Below are positions 33,414 through 43,038 of a stretch of 45,366 nt of DNA, one piece after another. The notes under the pieces were generated by a model. That model did no database searches. It saw nothing but the letters and a program-made list of their open reading frames with translations, and was not told where the DNA came from. This DNA comes from an uncultured Bacteroidales bacterium (GTDB lineage Bacteria; Bacteroidota; Bacteroidia; Bacteroidales; F082), in the NCBI GenBank assembly GCA_947305795.1, contig CAMZEK010000019.1, forward strand, positions 1 through 45,366. The letters run 5' to 3'. How positions within the stretch are numbered: the first letter of the stretch is position 1; the number at the start of each line of letters is the position of its first letter. Position numbers and translations under genes: made by a program.

Positions 33414-34946
33414 ATGTTAGTAAAGACATTCGGATGCGCCCTTTTTGGCATCGACGCCATCACCGTCACCATCGAGGTGAACATTGACAGAGGTATCAGT
33501 TTCTTTCTGGTCGGCCTACCCGACAACGCGGTCAAGGAAAGCCAGCAACGTATCGAGGCGGCCATTTGCAACCTTGGCTATTATTTCCCCCACAAGAAGG
33601 TTGTCGTGAACATGGCTCCTGCCGACATCCGCAAGGAAGGCTCGGCCTACGACTTGCCCATTGCCATTGGCATCTTGGCCGCCTCGGAGCAAGTCAACAC
33701 AGACCGTTTGGAGCAGTTCGTTATCATGGGTGAACTCTCCTTGGACGGCACACTCAACCCCATCAAAGGCACCCTGCCCATAGCGATTAAGGCTAAACAA
33801 AATGGTTTCCGAGGCATCATTGTCCCAAAACCCAATGCGCGCGAGGCTGCCGTGGTGGAGGGCTTGGAGGTGTTCGGTGTGGAGACTTTGTCGGAAGTCG
33901 TGGCCATCCTCAACGGTGACACTACTTTGAAGCCTGTCGCCATCGATAGCGTCGATATTGGTAATGAAGCTTTCTATGAATTCGATTTCAGCGATGTGAA
34001 AGGGCAGGAGAACATCAAGCGCGCCTTGGAGATTGCGGCGGCGGGCGGCCACAATGTCATTCTCATCGGCCCTCCTGGTAGCGGTAAGACCATGCTCGCC
34101 AAGCGTATGCCTACCATTTTGCCTCCTTTGACGATGGCTGAAGCTTTGGAAACCACAAAAATCCATTCTGTGGCGGGCTTGGTCGGACGCAATGCGTCGT
34201 TGGTTAGAACACGCCCGTTCCGCAGTCCGCACCACACCATCAGCGACGCAGGCTTGGTAGGGGGCGGCACCTACCCGCAGCCTGGGGAAATCTCGCTGGC
34301 TCACAATGGCGTGCTCTTTCTTGACGAGCTGCCCGAGTTCAAGCGCACAGTCCTTGAAGTGATGCGCCAACCCATGGAAGACCGGGTCGTGACCATCTCG
34401 CGGGCCAAAATGACAGTAGATTTCCCGGCTAATTTCATGATGGTGGCCGCGATGAACCCTTGCCCTTGCGGTTACTACAACCATCCCGACAAGGAATGTA
34501 CCTGCAAGCCTGGCATGGTGCAGCAATATCTGAATCGAATCAGCGGACCGCTCATGGACCGAATCGACCTGCATGTTGAGGTTGTTCCTGTGGATTACAA
34601 GGACTTGTCGGCCAAAAGCAGTGGAGAATCGAGTGCGGCGGTGCGCGAACGAGTCATCAAGGCGAGAAAAATTCAGGAAGAACGCTATGCGGAATATCCA
34701 ACCATCCATGCCAACGCGCAAATGACACCTCAACTCATCCAAAAGTATTGCGATTTGGACGAACAATGTCGCAATATCCTGAAAACCGCCATGAACCGTC
34801 TCGGTCTCTCGGCCCGCGCCTACGACCGCATCCTCAAGGTCTCGCGCACCATCGCCGACCTTGACGGCAGTGAGAACATCCAAACAGGCCATCTGGCGGA
34901 AGCTATTAATTATAGGAGCTTGGATAGGGACAATTGGGGAAGTTGA
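33414..34946 (+). CDS. comM: YifB/ComM-family Mg-chelatase-like AAA+ ATPase
   Basis: 510 residues with the three-part ComM layout. The N-terminal ChlI domain is at about 1-170 (SFFLVGLPDNAVKESQQRIEA, GELSLDGTLNPIKG). The AAA+ core has Walker A GPPGSGKT at about 219-226 and Walker B LFLDELPEF at about 301-309. A Cys-rich insert CPCGYYNH...CTC lies at about 350-365, and the C-terminal helical domain ends NYRSLDRDNW. In naturally competent bacteria ComM is a hexameric helicase that aids branch migration during transformation. Its role in Bacteroidota is less defined. It stands alone, with an unusual array of repeats upstream. Confidence 0.92.
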   Translation: MLVKTFGCALFGIDAITVTIEVNIDRGISFFLVGLPDNAVKESQQRIEAAICNLGYYFPHKKVVVNMAPADIRKEGSAYDLPIAIGILAASEQVNTDRLEQFVIMGELSLDGTLNPIKGTLPIAIKAKQNGFRGIIVPKPNAREAAVVEGLEVFGVETLSEVVAILNGDTTLKPVAIDSVDIGNEAFYEFDFSDVKGQENIKRALEIAAAGGHNVILIGPPGSGKTMLAKRMPTILPPLTMAEALETTKIHSVAGLVGRNASLVRTRPFRSPHHTISDAGLVGGGTYPQPGEISLAHNGVLFLDELPEFKRTVLEVMRQPMEDRVVTISRAKMTVDFPANFMMVAAMNPCPCGYYNHPDKECTCKPGMVQQYLNRISGPLMDRIDLHVEVVPVDYKDLSAKSSGESSAAVRERVIKARKIQEERYAEYPTIHANAQMTPQLIQKYCDLDEQCRNILKTAMNRLGLSARAYDRILKVSRTIADLDGSENIQTGHLAEAINYRSLDRDNWGS

Positions 34947-34989
34947 ACCAAAAAATCACCAAAAACTTTTGCTTTTTTTGGTTATTGAC

Positions 34990-34997
34990 TAATTTTG
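34990..34997 (+). promoter_or_regulatory. -7 box TAATTTTG for the sialidase gene
   Basis: A TTTG at 34968-34971 lies 18 nt upstream. The box is inside a longer frame that begins in the comM 3' end, which rules out that upstream start. Confidence 0.6.
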
Positions 34998-35038
34998 CAC
35001 CCAATACATTGATGTTTAATCCCATAAAACTCACTGCT

Positions 35039-37585
35039 ATGAAGAAACTCTTTATCCTTGCTATCCTACTGACGGCTATGACAGCCGCTTTCGCTCAGCC
35101 TGACCATTTCATCACTTTTAATGGCACCGACCAGTATATGCGCATCCCGCATCACGAAGACTTCAATATCGCTGCGAACCAAAGTTTTACCCTTACTGGA
35201 TGGGTGCGCAACGAGACCTATACCAGTTACCCGCGTTATGTATGCAAGCGCGACATGTCGGTGCAAGGGACTGGTAGCGAACGCACGGGTTATGAGTTCT
35301 TTGGCACGGGCAGTGCGGGGCAGTCTTTGGGCCTGAATACACCTACTGCAAATTCGGGACATGTCTTGTCGGTCTATACAGGCGTCACGGTGCCGGCAGG
35401 GGAGTGGATGCACTTTGCCCTAGTGGTGGACCGCGCCAATAATGAGATTCGTATTTATCATAATGGCCAAACCAATAATAGCTGGGCGGCGACGGTGAAC
35501 GACTGGGCCGTGACCAACACGCATGATGTATTCATCGGGGCTGGTAATAGTGGCGGACAGCCAGCCAACTTCTGTAATGGCTCGTTCGGCAATGTACGCT
35601 TCTACAGCAGGGCCCTCGACCCGAATGAGATTGTTTTTGACAAGGATATTGACTTTCTCGTTGAGCTTCCTCCTGACATGCAAGATCATCTGTTGGCTGC
35701 TTACGATTTTTCGCTGGAGTATATCAACCCGATTATCAACCAAATGGTGGATGCTTCCGGCAACGGGCATACGGCTCAATTGGTGAATGTCAACTTGGGA
35801 ACGCCTGCCGACATTCTTGATGTGACTTTGACACAAGACACCCGACTGACAGGCCGTGGCAACCCTAACGATGTGATTCTCAAGGCTGCCGTGAACTTTG
35901 GCGGCGACAATGCCTCGGTACTTCTTGGGGATTTGACCGTCAACCTTGACGGCACCACCGACCTCAACGACATCGAGAAAATCAAGGTCTATTCCACGGG
36001 TCTCGTCAATGCCTTCGATTGGCGCACCCTTGAAGGTGCCACCTTGATTGGCAGTACCGATCCCGCTGTGGGTGACTTTGCTATTCCTATAGGCGGCTAT
36101 CTTGTTTCGGGCACCAATTACCTTTGGATTACCGCGCAAGTCGCAGACGATGCCACGGAAGGTCATTTCATTGATGCTTCGCTGAAACGCATCGAGACCT
36201 TCGAGCAGACCTTCCCGATAGACAATCCGTCGCCTGCAGGCAGTCGTGAAATCATCCGCGCTTGCACAATGCTCTATCAACCTGGTGACTATAACTCAAC
36301 TAATTACCGCATCCCTGCCGTTATCACAGCGAAAGACGGCAGCATCGTGGCAGTGACCGACAAACGCAAATACAACGAAGGCGACCTACCACAGGACATT
36401 GACATCGTTTGCAACCGCAGCACCGATGGCGGTCACACTTGGAGCGAACCTTACACCATCGCCTTGGGCACGGGCGTCAACCACGGTTTCGGTGACTGTG
36501 CCTTGGCTTGGAGCAACGACGACAACGGCCTCATCGCGGCCTTCGTGGGCGGTCCCGGTCTGTGGAACTCGACCCCGTCGAATCCTATTCGTTCCTATAT
36601 ATCAAAGAGTTACGACAACGGCCAAACCTGGACCGAACCCGAAGACATCACTCATTTCATCTTCGGCGATAATTGCGTCGTGCCCGAACACCAAACTTGG
36701 CGTGCCTCGTTCTTTGGCTCGGGCAACGGACTGCGCACCTCCACGGGACGTATTATGTTCGTGGCTGCCATTCGCGAAGGTGCTGCGCAGTCGTTGAATA
36801 ACTACGCTGTTTATTCCGATGACAATGGCGAGACTTGGCGGGTCTCAGGTCGTGCCTCGGTGGGTGGCGACGAGGCCAAAGTCACGGAACTCGTTGATGG
36901 CCGCATCCTGATGAGCATCCGTCATGGTGGCAACCGTTGGTACAACATCTCCGAGGACGGCGGCGAGACCTGGCAGCCCACCACCTCGACTTGGTACGAC
37001 ATCACTGCGCCTGCCTGCAACGGTGATTTGATTCGCTACACTTCCGAAAACCAAGGTCATGACCAAAATCGCCTGCTCCATTCTGTGCCTTACGGCAACA
37101 ATCGTGAAAAGGTAACGGTTTATGTCAGCTACGATGAGGGCGAGACCTGGCCTGTGAGCAAGTGCATCGTACCCTACAGCTCGGCCTATTCCTCGCTTTG
37201 CGTCTTGCCTGACGGCACCATCGGCCTCTACGTGGAAGAAGCCTATGCAGGCGCTTCGGGCTATTCGACGGTGTTCTACAACTTCAGCCTCGAATGGCTC
37301 ACCGATGGAAACGATACTTTCGACCCGACGGAAGTCGATGAGAACCAGGATACTGGCGAATTACTAAAGATTTATCCCGTCCCTGCCTCGTCATTCATCA
37401 TGATTGAAGCCGAAGGGATGCAGACCGTCCATGTTTATGACACGCTCGGGCAACTCATTAAGACGGTTCCCGTTGGCGAGGTTTCTGAAGTCCGTTTGGA
37501 GATTTCCGAGTGGGCCTCTGGAGTGTATTTCGTTGAGGCCATAAGCGGTAACGCCATAAAGAAAAGTGGCAAATTCGTGAAATGA
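35039..37585 (+). CDS. Secreted exo-alpha-sialidase (GH33) with LamG and T9SS domains
   Basis: 848 residues. Signal peptide MKKLFILAILL...AFAQ; a LamG/ConA-like carbohydrate-binding domain at about 22-205; a sialidase N-terminal (BNR_assoc_N-like) domain at about 270-400 (VLLGDLTVNLDGTTDLNDI); and a GH33 six-blade propeller at about 415-765. The propeller has the YRIP motif at about 421-424 and five Asp boxes (STDGGHTW, SYDNGQTW, SDDNGETW, SEDGGETW, SYDEGETW) at about 460, 522, 593, 638 and 697. The C-terminal T9SS sorting domain is at about 775-848 (IYPVPASSFIMIEAEG). It releases terminal sialic acid from host glycans at the cell surface. ATG 35039 is chosen for its signal peptide; ATG 35012 is also in frame. 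No nan catabolic genes are adjacent. Confidence 0.9.
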   Translation: MKKLFILAILLTAMTAAFAQPDHFITFNGTDQYMRIPHHEDFNIAANQSFTLTGWVRNETYTSYPRYVCKRDMSVQGTGSERTGYEFFGTGSAGQSLGLNTPTANSGHVLSVYTGVTVPAGEWMHFALVVDRANNEIRIYHNGQTNNSWAATVNDWAVTNTHDVFIGAGNSGGQPANFCNGSFGNVRFYSRALDPNEIVFDKDIDFLVELPPDMQDHLLAAYDFSLEYINPIINQMVDASGNGHTAQLVNVNLGTPADILDVTLTQDTRLTGRGNPNDVILKAAVNFGGDNASVLLGDLTVNLDGTTDLNDIEKIKVYSTGLVNAFDWRTLEGATLIGSTDPAVGDFAIPIGGYLVSGTNYLWITAQVADDATEGHFIDASLKRIETFEQTFPIDNPSPAGSREIIRACTMLYQPGDYNSTNYRIPAVITAKDGSIVAVTDKRKYNEGDLPQDIDIVCNRSTDGGHTWSEPYTIALGTGVNHGFGDCALAWSNDDNGLIAAFVGGPGLWNSTPSNPIRSYISKSYDNGQTWTEPEDITHFIFGDNCVVPEHQTWRASFFGSGNGLRTSTGRIMFVAAIREGAAQSLNNYAVYSDDNGETWRVSGRASVGGDEAKVTELVDGRILMSIRHGGNRWYNISEDGGETWQPTTSTWYDITAPACNGDLIRYTSENQGHDQNRLLHSVPYGNNREKVTVYVSYDEGETWPVSKCIVPYSSAYSSLCVLPDGTIGLYVEEAYAGASGYSTVFYNFSLEWLTDGNDTFDPTEVDENQDTGELLKIYPVPASSFIMIEAEGMQTVHVYDTLGQLIKTVPVGEVSEVRLEISEWASGVYFVEAISGNAIKKSGKFVK

Positions 37586-37587
37586 AG

Positions 37588-37611
37588 ATTCGGATTGCTG
37601 TTCCGAATTTT
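37588..37611 (+). terminator. Terminator of the sialidase gene
   Basis: ATTCGGA/TCCGAAT stem followed by TTTTATTT. It overlaps the -33 element (TTG 37595-37597) of the fusA promoter. Confidence 0.65.
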
Positions 37612-37616
37612 ATTTG

Positions 37617-37624
37617 TACCTTTG
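37617..37624 (+). promoter_or_regulatory. -7 box TACCTTTG with -33 TTG for fusA
   Basis: TTG at 37595-37597 with a 19-nt spacer, the best-spaced promoter in the window. Transcription should start at about 37628. Confidence 0.7.
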
Positions 37625-37626
37625 CA

Positions 37627-37656
37627 GCCCGAATCAAATGCTTGATTCGGGCTTTT
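37627..37656 (+). promoter_or_regulatory. fusA: Terminator-like hairpin at the 5' end of the fusA leader
   Basis: Perfect 11-bp stem GCCCGAATCAA/TTGATTCGGGC with a 4-nt loop, followed by TTTT. It lies right at the predicted transcript start, so it is either a 5'-end stabilising hairpin or an attenuator. Confidence 0.6.
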
Positions 37657-37682
37657 AACGAATTGAAAATCAGCAAAGAATA

Positions 37683-39755
37683 ATGAGCTTAAACACTACA
37701 AAATTGAGAAACATCGGTATCGCTGCGCATATCGATGCAGGTAAGACTACGGTTTCGGAACGCATCCTGTTCTTCACGGGCGTCAACCGTAAGGTGGGCG
37801 AGACCCACGATGGCCAAGCCACCATGGACTTCATGAAACAGGAGCAGGAGCGCGGCATCACCATCGCTTCAGCGGCCATCACCGCCCATTGGAATGGCTA
37901 TCAAATCAACCTTATCGATACTCCCGGCCACGTCGATTTCACCGTCGAGGTGGAACGTTCGCTGCGTGTCATCGACGGCATGGTGGCGGTGTTCTGTGCC
38001 GTGGGTGGCGTGGAGCCGCAATCGGAGACGGTGTGGAACCAAGCCGACAAATACCGTGTGCCGCGTATCGCCTTTGTCAATAAGATGGACCGCACAGGTG
38101 CCGACTTCAACGAGGTCGTCAACCAAATGCAGAAATACCTTGGAGCCAATGCAGTGCCGTTGCATCTGCCCATCGGAGCCGAGGCTTCGTTTGAGGGCAT
38201 GGTCGACTTGGTGCAGATGAACTCGGTGCGCTTCATTGAGAAGGAACGCATCGTTGGCCCGATTCCGGAGAACATGATGGAACAGGCCCAAGAAGCCCGT
38301 CGTAACCTCATCGAAAAGGTGGCCGATCTTGATGATGAAATCGCTGAACTCTACCTTGAGGATGCTGAAATCCCCACCGACAAGCTGATGGCCGCCATCC
38401 GTCAAGCCACCATTAAACTGATGATGGTGCCTGTGCTTTGTGGTGCGGCCTATAAGAATAAAGGTATCCAACTCCTTTTAGATGCCATCGTGGATTACCT
38501 GCCTTCGCCCAACGACCTTGGTGCCGTTATCGCGCATGACCCCGCCAACGAGGAGAAGACCTACCGCCGTAATCCCTCAGAGAATGAGCCTTTCTCGGCC
38601 TTGGCCTTCAAGCTCATCAACGACCCGTATGTGGGCCAGCAGACCTTCATCCGCATCTTCAGCGGCAAGCTGGTGAACGGCATGAGCGTCTACAACACCA
38701 ACAAACTGAAAAGCGAGCGCGTAGGCCGTATCTTCCGCATCAAGGCGAAAGAACGCGAGGAAATCAGTGAGGCTGGTGCGGGTGAGATTGTGGCTCTCGT
38801 GGGTATGAAATATACCAAGACAGGCGACACGCTTTGCGATGAGAACCAGCAGCCTATCTTGCTGGAATCCATCAATATACCTCCTGCGGTCATCGAGATG
38901 AAGGTGAACCTTGAAGACAAAAAGAACCGCAGCAAATTGAGCGAGGCTTTGGCCAAGCTTTGCAATGAAGACCCGTCGTTCCACGCCTACTTCGACGAAG
39001 AGACGGAAGAAACCATCATCGCTGGTATGGGCGAGCTGCATTTGGAAATCCTTGTCGACCGCCTGAAGGAAGAGTTCAAGGTGCCGGTCACGGTGGGCGC
39101 GCCTTCGGTGTCGTTCCGCGAGACCATCACCGCTCCGTTCGAGTGCAACTACCGCTATGTGAAACAGACCGGCGGCAAGGGCCAGTTTGCCCACACCGTC
39201 ATCCGCTTCGAGCCCAATCCTGGCGGCGGCTTCGAGTTTGTCGACATCACCAAGGGCGGCGTGATTCCGAAGGAGTTCATTCCCTCTGTGCAAAAGGGTT
39301 TGGCAGCGGCCATGAACAAAGGTCCTTTCGCTGGCTATCCCGTGGTGGACGTGAAGTGCGTCCTCGTCGATGGTAGCTCGCACCCTGTCGACTCCAGCGA
39401 CATGGCCTTCCAGCTCTGCGCCCAGATGTGCTTTAAGCAGGCCTTCTTGAAAGCCAGTCCCGTGCTGCTTGAGCCTGTGATGAAGGTCGAAATCAATACA
39501 CCTGATGACTATATCGGCAATGTGACGGGCGACGTCAACAAGCGTCGTGGCCGCATCGAGGCCATGCGTCGTTTCCGCAAAGGCTCGCAGAAATTGGATG
39601 CCTTCGTACCGTTGGTCGAGATGTTCGGCTATGCCACCGCTTTGCGCAATCTCACCTCGGGTCGCGCCAACTACTCGATGGAATTCCACCAGTATATGCC
39701 GACGCCGAAGGACAAACAAGAAGAGATTGTAAAAGAACGCAACGCAAAGGAATAG
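37683..39755 (+). CDS. fusA: Elongation factor G
   Basis: 690 residues. Complete GTPase motifs: AHIDAGKT (15-22), RGITI (57-61), DTPGH (79-83), NKMD (133-136) and CGAAYKNKG for G5. Domains II-V are present, including [14 protein letters not shown] (domain III) and [13 protein letters not shown] near 612 (domain V). It catalyses ribosomal translocation. None of the usual str-operon neighbours (rpsL, rpsG, rpsJ) is adjacent, and the protein is slightly shorter than typical Bacteroides FusA with a different switch region ([14 protein letters not shown]). This may be a second EF-G copy or a relocated sole copy. It is not the divergent starvation-type EF-G2 of Bacteroides, since its G motifs are canonical. 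The leader carries a strong hairpin. Confidence 0.92.
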   Translation: MSLNTTKLRNIGIAAHIDAGKTTVSERILFFTGVNRKVGETHDGQATMDFMKQEQERGITIASAAITAHWNGYQINLIDTPGHVDFTVEVERSLRVIDGMVAVFCAVGGVEPQSETVWNQADKYRVPRIAFVNKMDRTGADFNEVVNQMQKYLGANAVPLHLPIGAEASFEGMVDLVQMNSVRFIEKERIVGPIPENMMEQAQEARRNLIEKVADLDDEIAELYLEDAEIPTDKLMAAIRQATIKLMMVPVLCGAAYKNKGIQLLLDAIVDYLPSPNDLGAVIAHDPANEEKTYRRNPSENEPFSALAFKLINDPYVGQQTFIRIFSGKLVNGMSVYNTNKLKSERVGRIFRIKAKEREEISEAGAGEIVALVGMKYTKTGDTLCDENQQPILLESINIPPAVIEMKVNLEDKKNRSKLSEALAKLCNEDPSFHAYFDEETEETIIAGMGELHLEILVDRLKEEFKVPVTVGAPSVSFRETITAPFECNYRYVKQTGGKGQFAHTVIRFEPNPGGGFEFVDITKGGVIPKEFIPSVQKGLAAAMNKGPFAGYPVVDVKCVLVDGSSHPVDSSDMAFQLCAQMCFKQAFLKASPVLLEPVMKVEINTPDDYIGNVTGDVNKRRGRIEAMRRFRKGSQKLDAFVPLVEMFGYATALRNLTSGRANYSMEFHQYMPTPKDKQEEIVKERNAKE

Positions 39756-39766
39756 TTTCGTTGGCG

Positions 39767-42016
39767 TCAAAACGAAGTCCCGCGTGATTCTGATGAGTTG
39801 CGCGGGATTTGCTTTTTGGATTGGGAGAAGGATTGCACCTTGCCGTCTTTCCAATGACATTCCACCACTTTGCCACCACGGGCACAGAAGCCTTTGAAAT
39901 GGCCTTCTTTCCATGCCGAGGGCAGTGCGGGCAAAAGCACTATCGTGTCGTCATGACTTTGCAGTAGCATTTCTGCGATGCCAGCCGTTCCGCCCAAATT
40001 GCCGTCAATTTGAAAAGGCGGATGGGCGCAGAAAAGATTGGGATAGGTACCCGCATGATGCCACCCTGTGCTGTCAATGGCGGGCTGCAGCAGGTTTTTC
40101 AGCAGTTGATAGGCATGATCACCGTCGCCAAGACGTGCCCATAAGCAGATTTTCCACGCCATCGACCAACCTGTGCCTTCGTCTCCGCGCCGGAGCAAGG
40201 TCTGCCGGCAAGCCTCCCTGAGTTTAGGCGTTTTAGAAGGTGTCAGCATTGTGCCAGGATATAGCCCAAAGAGATGTGACACATGTCGGTGATGCGGATC
40301 GACTTCCTTGTAGTCTTCCAACCACTCCATCAGATAACCCTCCCTGCCGATTTGCATGTGCGGAAACTTCGATTTTGCGGTGCGGAGGCTGTCGGAAAAA
40401 GTCTTGTCGACTTCCAAAATGGTCGCTGCCTGACAAACGGCATCGTACAACTCGCTGACAATCTGCACGTCCATGGTGCTGCCCATGCATACGCTGACGG
40501 GTGTGCTGTCGTTGAGATAGAATTCGTTTTCGGGCGAAGTGGTTGGAGCTGTCACGAGCCAGCCGTGCTTAGGTTCCTCAACCATTGCATCGAAGAAGAA
40601 AAGGGCTGCCTCCTTCATTAATGGATAGGTCTCTTCTAGGAAAGCCGTGTCTTGTGTAAACTGGTAATGTTGCCAGGCGTGCAGGGCTAGCCATGCTCCA
40701 CCTGTGTTGGTGGCGCCCCAGGAGGGGTGTTCGCCCGGTGCGGTAAAACCCCATGGATTGCTCACCACGTGTGCTACCCAGCCGTGAGTACCGTAGAACG
40801 ATTGTGCTGTCTTTCGTCCCGAAGGCACCAACTGTTCGGCAAAGTGAATCAAAGGCAGATGCAGCTCCGAGAGGTTGCACACCTCACAAGGCCAATGGTT
40901 CATCTCCACGTTGATATTCAGGTGATAATCGCCGTTCCAAGGGGTTTGCATGGTATTGGCCCATAATCCTTGCAGGTTAGGTGGTAACAAACCCTCTTTT
41001 GTGGAACTGATGAGCAGATAGCGGCCAAAATGGAAATAACAAGTTGGTAGCCAAGGGTCGTCGTTTTCCAAGAAATCACGCCAATGTTCATCCAAGGTAA
41101 GGTCTTGATTTTCTTTTTGCTCTCCAATCTGCAACTCCACGCGGTCAAATAACTCATGGTGCGCTTTCAGGTGTTCGTTTTTCACGGCCTCAAAGCCTTT
41201 TGTGATGACCGCTTTCAGGTGTTCATTGACGTATGTTTCGGGGTTGTCACATATAAAATCGGTGGCAGCACAAAAATAGATAACCGTTTCATTGTTAGCG
41301 GTAACTAATTGTGCTTTAGCATAATATTTTATCCCATCCACATCTTCCACATGGCTGTCCAACTGGCCGCACATCACCAAGCCGTCTGCATCAGTGAAAA
41401 CTTCAGCTTTTTCTTGTCTTGAAAGGCCGAGAGAAACTGCGACGGGACCTGAAAGGCGCAAAACCGCCACATCATCAACGCGGGAGACGAAAGCCTCACG
41501 CTCGTAGCGTTGTGCACCTTTTTCGAAAGAAACCTTGTGGATGGCATCATTGAGGCAAAGTGTTCGTTGATAATCCGTTACGGGATTTGAATCGGGGTAA
41601 TGATATTCAACCGTCATGTTGCCCAAGGTCTGATAACAGCCGAAAGGCACATTTGCGCCTTGTCCGTGACCGGAACCTTCGCCGCCGCACACAAAGGTCT
41701 CATACATCAGGTTTTGGGCCTCATCATTGCGGCCTTCCATTAATAATCGCTGGATTTCAGGCAAAGACTGCAATGCCAAAGGGTTGCTGTCGTTGCTCGG
41801 CCCGCCTGACCATAAAGTAATGTCATTCAGAACTATAGTCTCTTTCTCGATATCACCGTCGAGCATCATGCCGAGATGCCCGTTCCCCAAAGGAAAACAT
41901 TCTTCCCAAACTTGTGCGGGGTGGTTGGAAATCAGGTTCCATGGTGTTTTAGAAGCGGTTTCTCGACATCCTAACAACATGAGCGACAACGCTATGGCGA
42001 GAAAAAGCCTTTTCAT
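39767..42016 (-). CDS. GH95 family glycoside hydrolase (alpha-L-fucosidase type), lipoprotein
   Basis: 749 residues from ATG 42016. Lipoprotein signal LSLMLLGC (Cys17). The N-terminal beta-sandwich opens [20 protein letters not shown] then [10 protein letters not shown]. The (alpha/alpha)6 catalytic domain has [32 protein letters not shown], the APTTSPEN motif, [25 protein letters not shown] and [23 protein letters not shown]95 enzymes remove alpha-1,2-linked L-fucose, or in some cases L-galactose, from glycans such as mucin and milk oligosaccharides. The lipid anchor puts it at the outer membrane or in the periplasm. It follows the hydrolase gene by 10 bp with no promoter of its own. Its 3' end overlaps the fusA terminator. 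Confidence 0.9.
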   Translation of the reverse strand: MKRLFLAIALSLMLLGCRETASKTPWNLISNHPAQVWEECFPLGNGHLGMMLDGDIEKETIVLNDITLWSGGPSNDSNPLALQSLPEIQRLLMEGRNDEAQNLMYETFVCGGEGSGHGQGANVPFGCYQTLGNMTVEYHYPDSNPVTDYQRTLCLNDAIHKVSFEKGAQRYEREAFVSRVDDVAVLRLSGPVAVSLGLSRQEKAEVFTDADGLVMCGQLDSHVEDVDGIKYYAKAQLVTANNETVIYFCAATDFICDNPETYVNEHLKAVITKGFEAVKNEHLKAHHELFDRVELQIGEQKENQDLTLDEHWRDFLENDDPWLPTCYFHFGRYLLISSTKEGLLPPNLQGLWANTMQTPWNGDYHLNINVEMNHWPCEVCNLSELHLPLIHFAEQLVPSGRKTAQSFYGTHGWVAHVVSNPWGFTAPGEHPSWGATNTGGAWLALHAWQHYQFTQDTAFLEETYPLMKEAALFFFDAMVEEPKHGWLVTAPTTSPENEFYLNDSTPVSVCMGSTMDVQIVSELYDAVCQAATILEVDKTFSDSLRTAKSKFPHMQIGREGYLMEWLEDYKEVDPHHRHVSHLFGLYPGTMLTPSKTPKLREACRQTLLRRGDEGTGWSMAWKICLWARLGDGDHAYQLLKNLLQPAIDSTGWHHAGTYPNLFCAHPPFQIDGNLGGTAGIAEMLLQSHDDTIVLLPALPSAWKEGHFKGFCARGGKVVECHWKDGKVQSFSQSKKQIPRNSSESRGTSF
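39778..39815 (+). terminator. fusA terminator embedded in the 3' end of the convergent gene
   Basis: TCCCGCG/CGCGGGA arms extended by A-T and G-T pairs, followed by TTTGCTTTTT. It lies entirely within the last codons of the GH95 gene on the other strand. Confidence 0.65.
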
Positions 42017-42026
42017 ATTACTTTTT

Positions 42027-42911
42027 TTAGTTGTTTTCCTCCAACCACTTCTCGAGAATCGCGCAGTACTTATCGGTTTGCTCCACAAAGCAGGTGTGAC
42101 GCGCGCCTTTGAACACCTCCCAGCGGCTGTTGGGGATGTGCTCGTAAAGAGAGGCAGCTACCACGGGAGTGCAAATGTCACGGGTGCCGCTGCAAATCAG
42201 GCAGGGTTGCTTGATCTCTCCAAGACGGTCGGTATATTCAAAATTAGCCAAACTGCCCAAAGGCTGGTACTCGTTGGGGCCCCAGCCATAGAGATAAGCT
42301 TCGTTACCTGCGCGTTTGGGCCGACGGATGCATTCGGGCGAATCGGCATCGACGCTGATGACATAACGCTCGTAATAATGCTCATTGGCACGAAGGTAGT
42401 CGGGGTCGTCCCAGTTGCCGCTTGCTTCGGCACGACGGATGGCCTCTTGGTCCTCCTCCGACATGTATTTGATTAGGCGGTGCTGCTCGCTGGCCCAAAG
42501 CGCGCTGGAGGCATGACCTGAAGAAAGGATGACAGACTTGATGCCCTGAGGCTGGCAGTCGATGATATAGGCGATGGCTTGCATGGCACCCCACGACTGC
42601 CCTAAGAGGTGAATCTGGTCGAGGTTCAGATGCTCACGCAAGGCGATGAGTTCATTAATCCAGGTCTCTTGCGTCCACAGCTCGGGATGGCCATCGAGGT
42701 AAGAGTTGCCGCAACCGATTTGGTCGTAGGAAATCACCTGTCGGCCCGTGTCGGCAATGCGGTCCAACACCTCGAAATAGTTGTGCGTGCTTCCCGGACC
42801 GCCGTGCAGGAGCACCAATGCCGGCTTGTTCGACGGCTCCCCGACAATGCGGTAATACGTTTGGTAGCCTAAATAGGGCATGTAGCCTTCTTGGATGGGA
42901 TATTGCTTCAT
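42027..42911 (-). CDS. Alpha/beta hydrolase, proline iminopeptidase type
   Basis: 294 residues from ATG 42911. Oxyanion motif HGGPG at 36-40, nucleophile Ser106 in GQSWGAM, acid Asp in SGTRDICTP (about 247) and His in GARHTCF (about 271). HGGPG and DQIGCGNS mark the proline-iminopeptidase/tricorn-factor F1 family (TIGR01250, S33), which releases N-terminal proline or acts on amino-acid amides. No signal peptide, so probably cytosolic. First gene of an operon with the GH95 fucosidase, an odd pairing. A longer frame to 42938 would start inside the -7 box, so ATG 42911 is preferred. Confidence 0.88.
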   Translation of the reverse strand: MKQYPIQEGYMPYLGYQTYYRIVGEPSNKPALVLLHGGPGSTHNYFEVLDRIADTGRQVISYDQIGCGNSYLDGHPELWTQETWINELIALREHLNLDQIHLLGQSWGAMQAIAYIIDCQPQGIKSVILSSGHASSALWASEQHRLIKYMSEEDQEAIRRAEASGNWDDPDYLRANEHYYERYVISVDADSPECIRRPKRAGNEAYLYGWGPNEYQPLGSLANFEYTDRLGEIKQPCLICSGTRDICTPVVAASLYEHIPNSRWEVFKGARHTCFVEQTDKYCAILEKWLEENN

Positions 42912-42935
42912 AGTTTGATGCTTGATTTGTTGAGG

Positions 42936-42943
42936 CAAAAATA
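42936..42943 (-). promoter_or_regulatory. -7 box TATTTTTG
   Basis: Read on the minus strand, 24 nt before ATG 42911. It drives the hydrolase-GH95 operon. Confidence 0.65.
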
Positions 42944-42982
42944 GGGAAAAAGTGATTTAGGCTGAAAAATAATCGTTGCATG

Positions 42983-43037
42983 AACTATATATTCAAAATA
43001 GTTTGTATTTTTGCAAACTCTCGTTATAACGATAGTT
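42983..43037. promoter_or_regulatory. Candidate operator of the DUF3990/HTH pair
   Basis: The -7 box TATTTTTG (43006-43013) is enclosed by GTTTG/CAAAC arms (43001-43018). AACTAT/ATAGTT half-sites occur at 42983-42988, 42998-43003 and 43032-43037, and CGTTATAACG is a palindrome at 43022-43031. This density around the start site suits autoregulation by the HTH protein. Confidence 0.5.
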
Positions 43038-43038
43038 T

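Noticed and set aside
33516-34892. Open frame of 458 codons antisense to comM
   Set aside because: Overlaps a well-supported ComM frame completely and encodes no family signature.
34934-35038. Longer N-terminus for the sialidase, starting inside comM
   Set aside because: The frame would include the -7 box at 34990 and bury the signal peptide; ATG 35039 begins a normal signal sequence.
38577-39914. Open frame of 445 codons antisense to fusA, extending into the GH95 3' end
   Set aside because: The translation shows no motifs and EF-G is unambiguous on the other strand.
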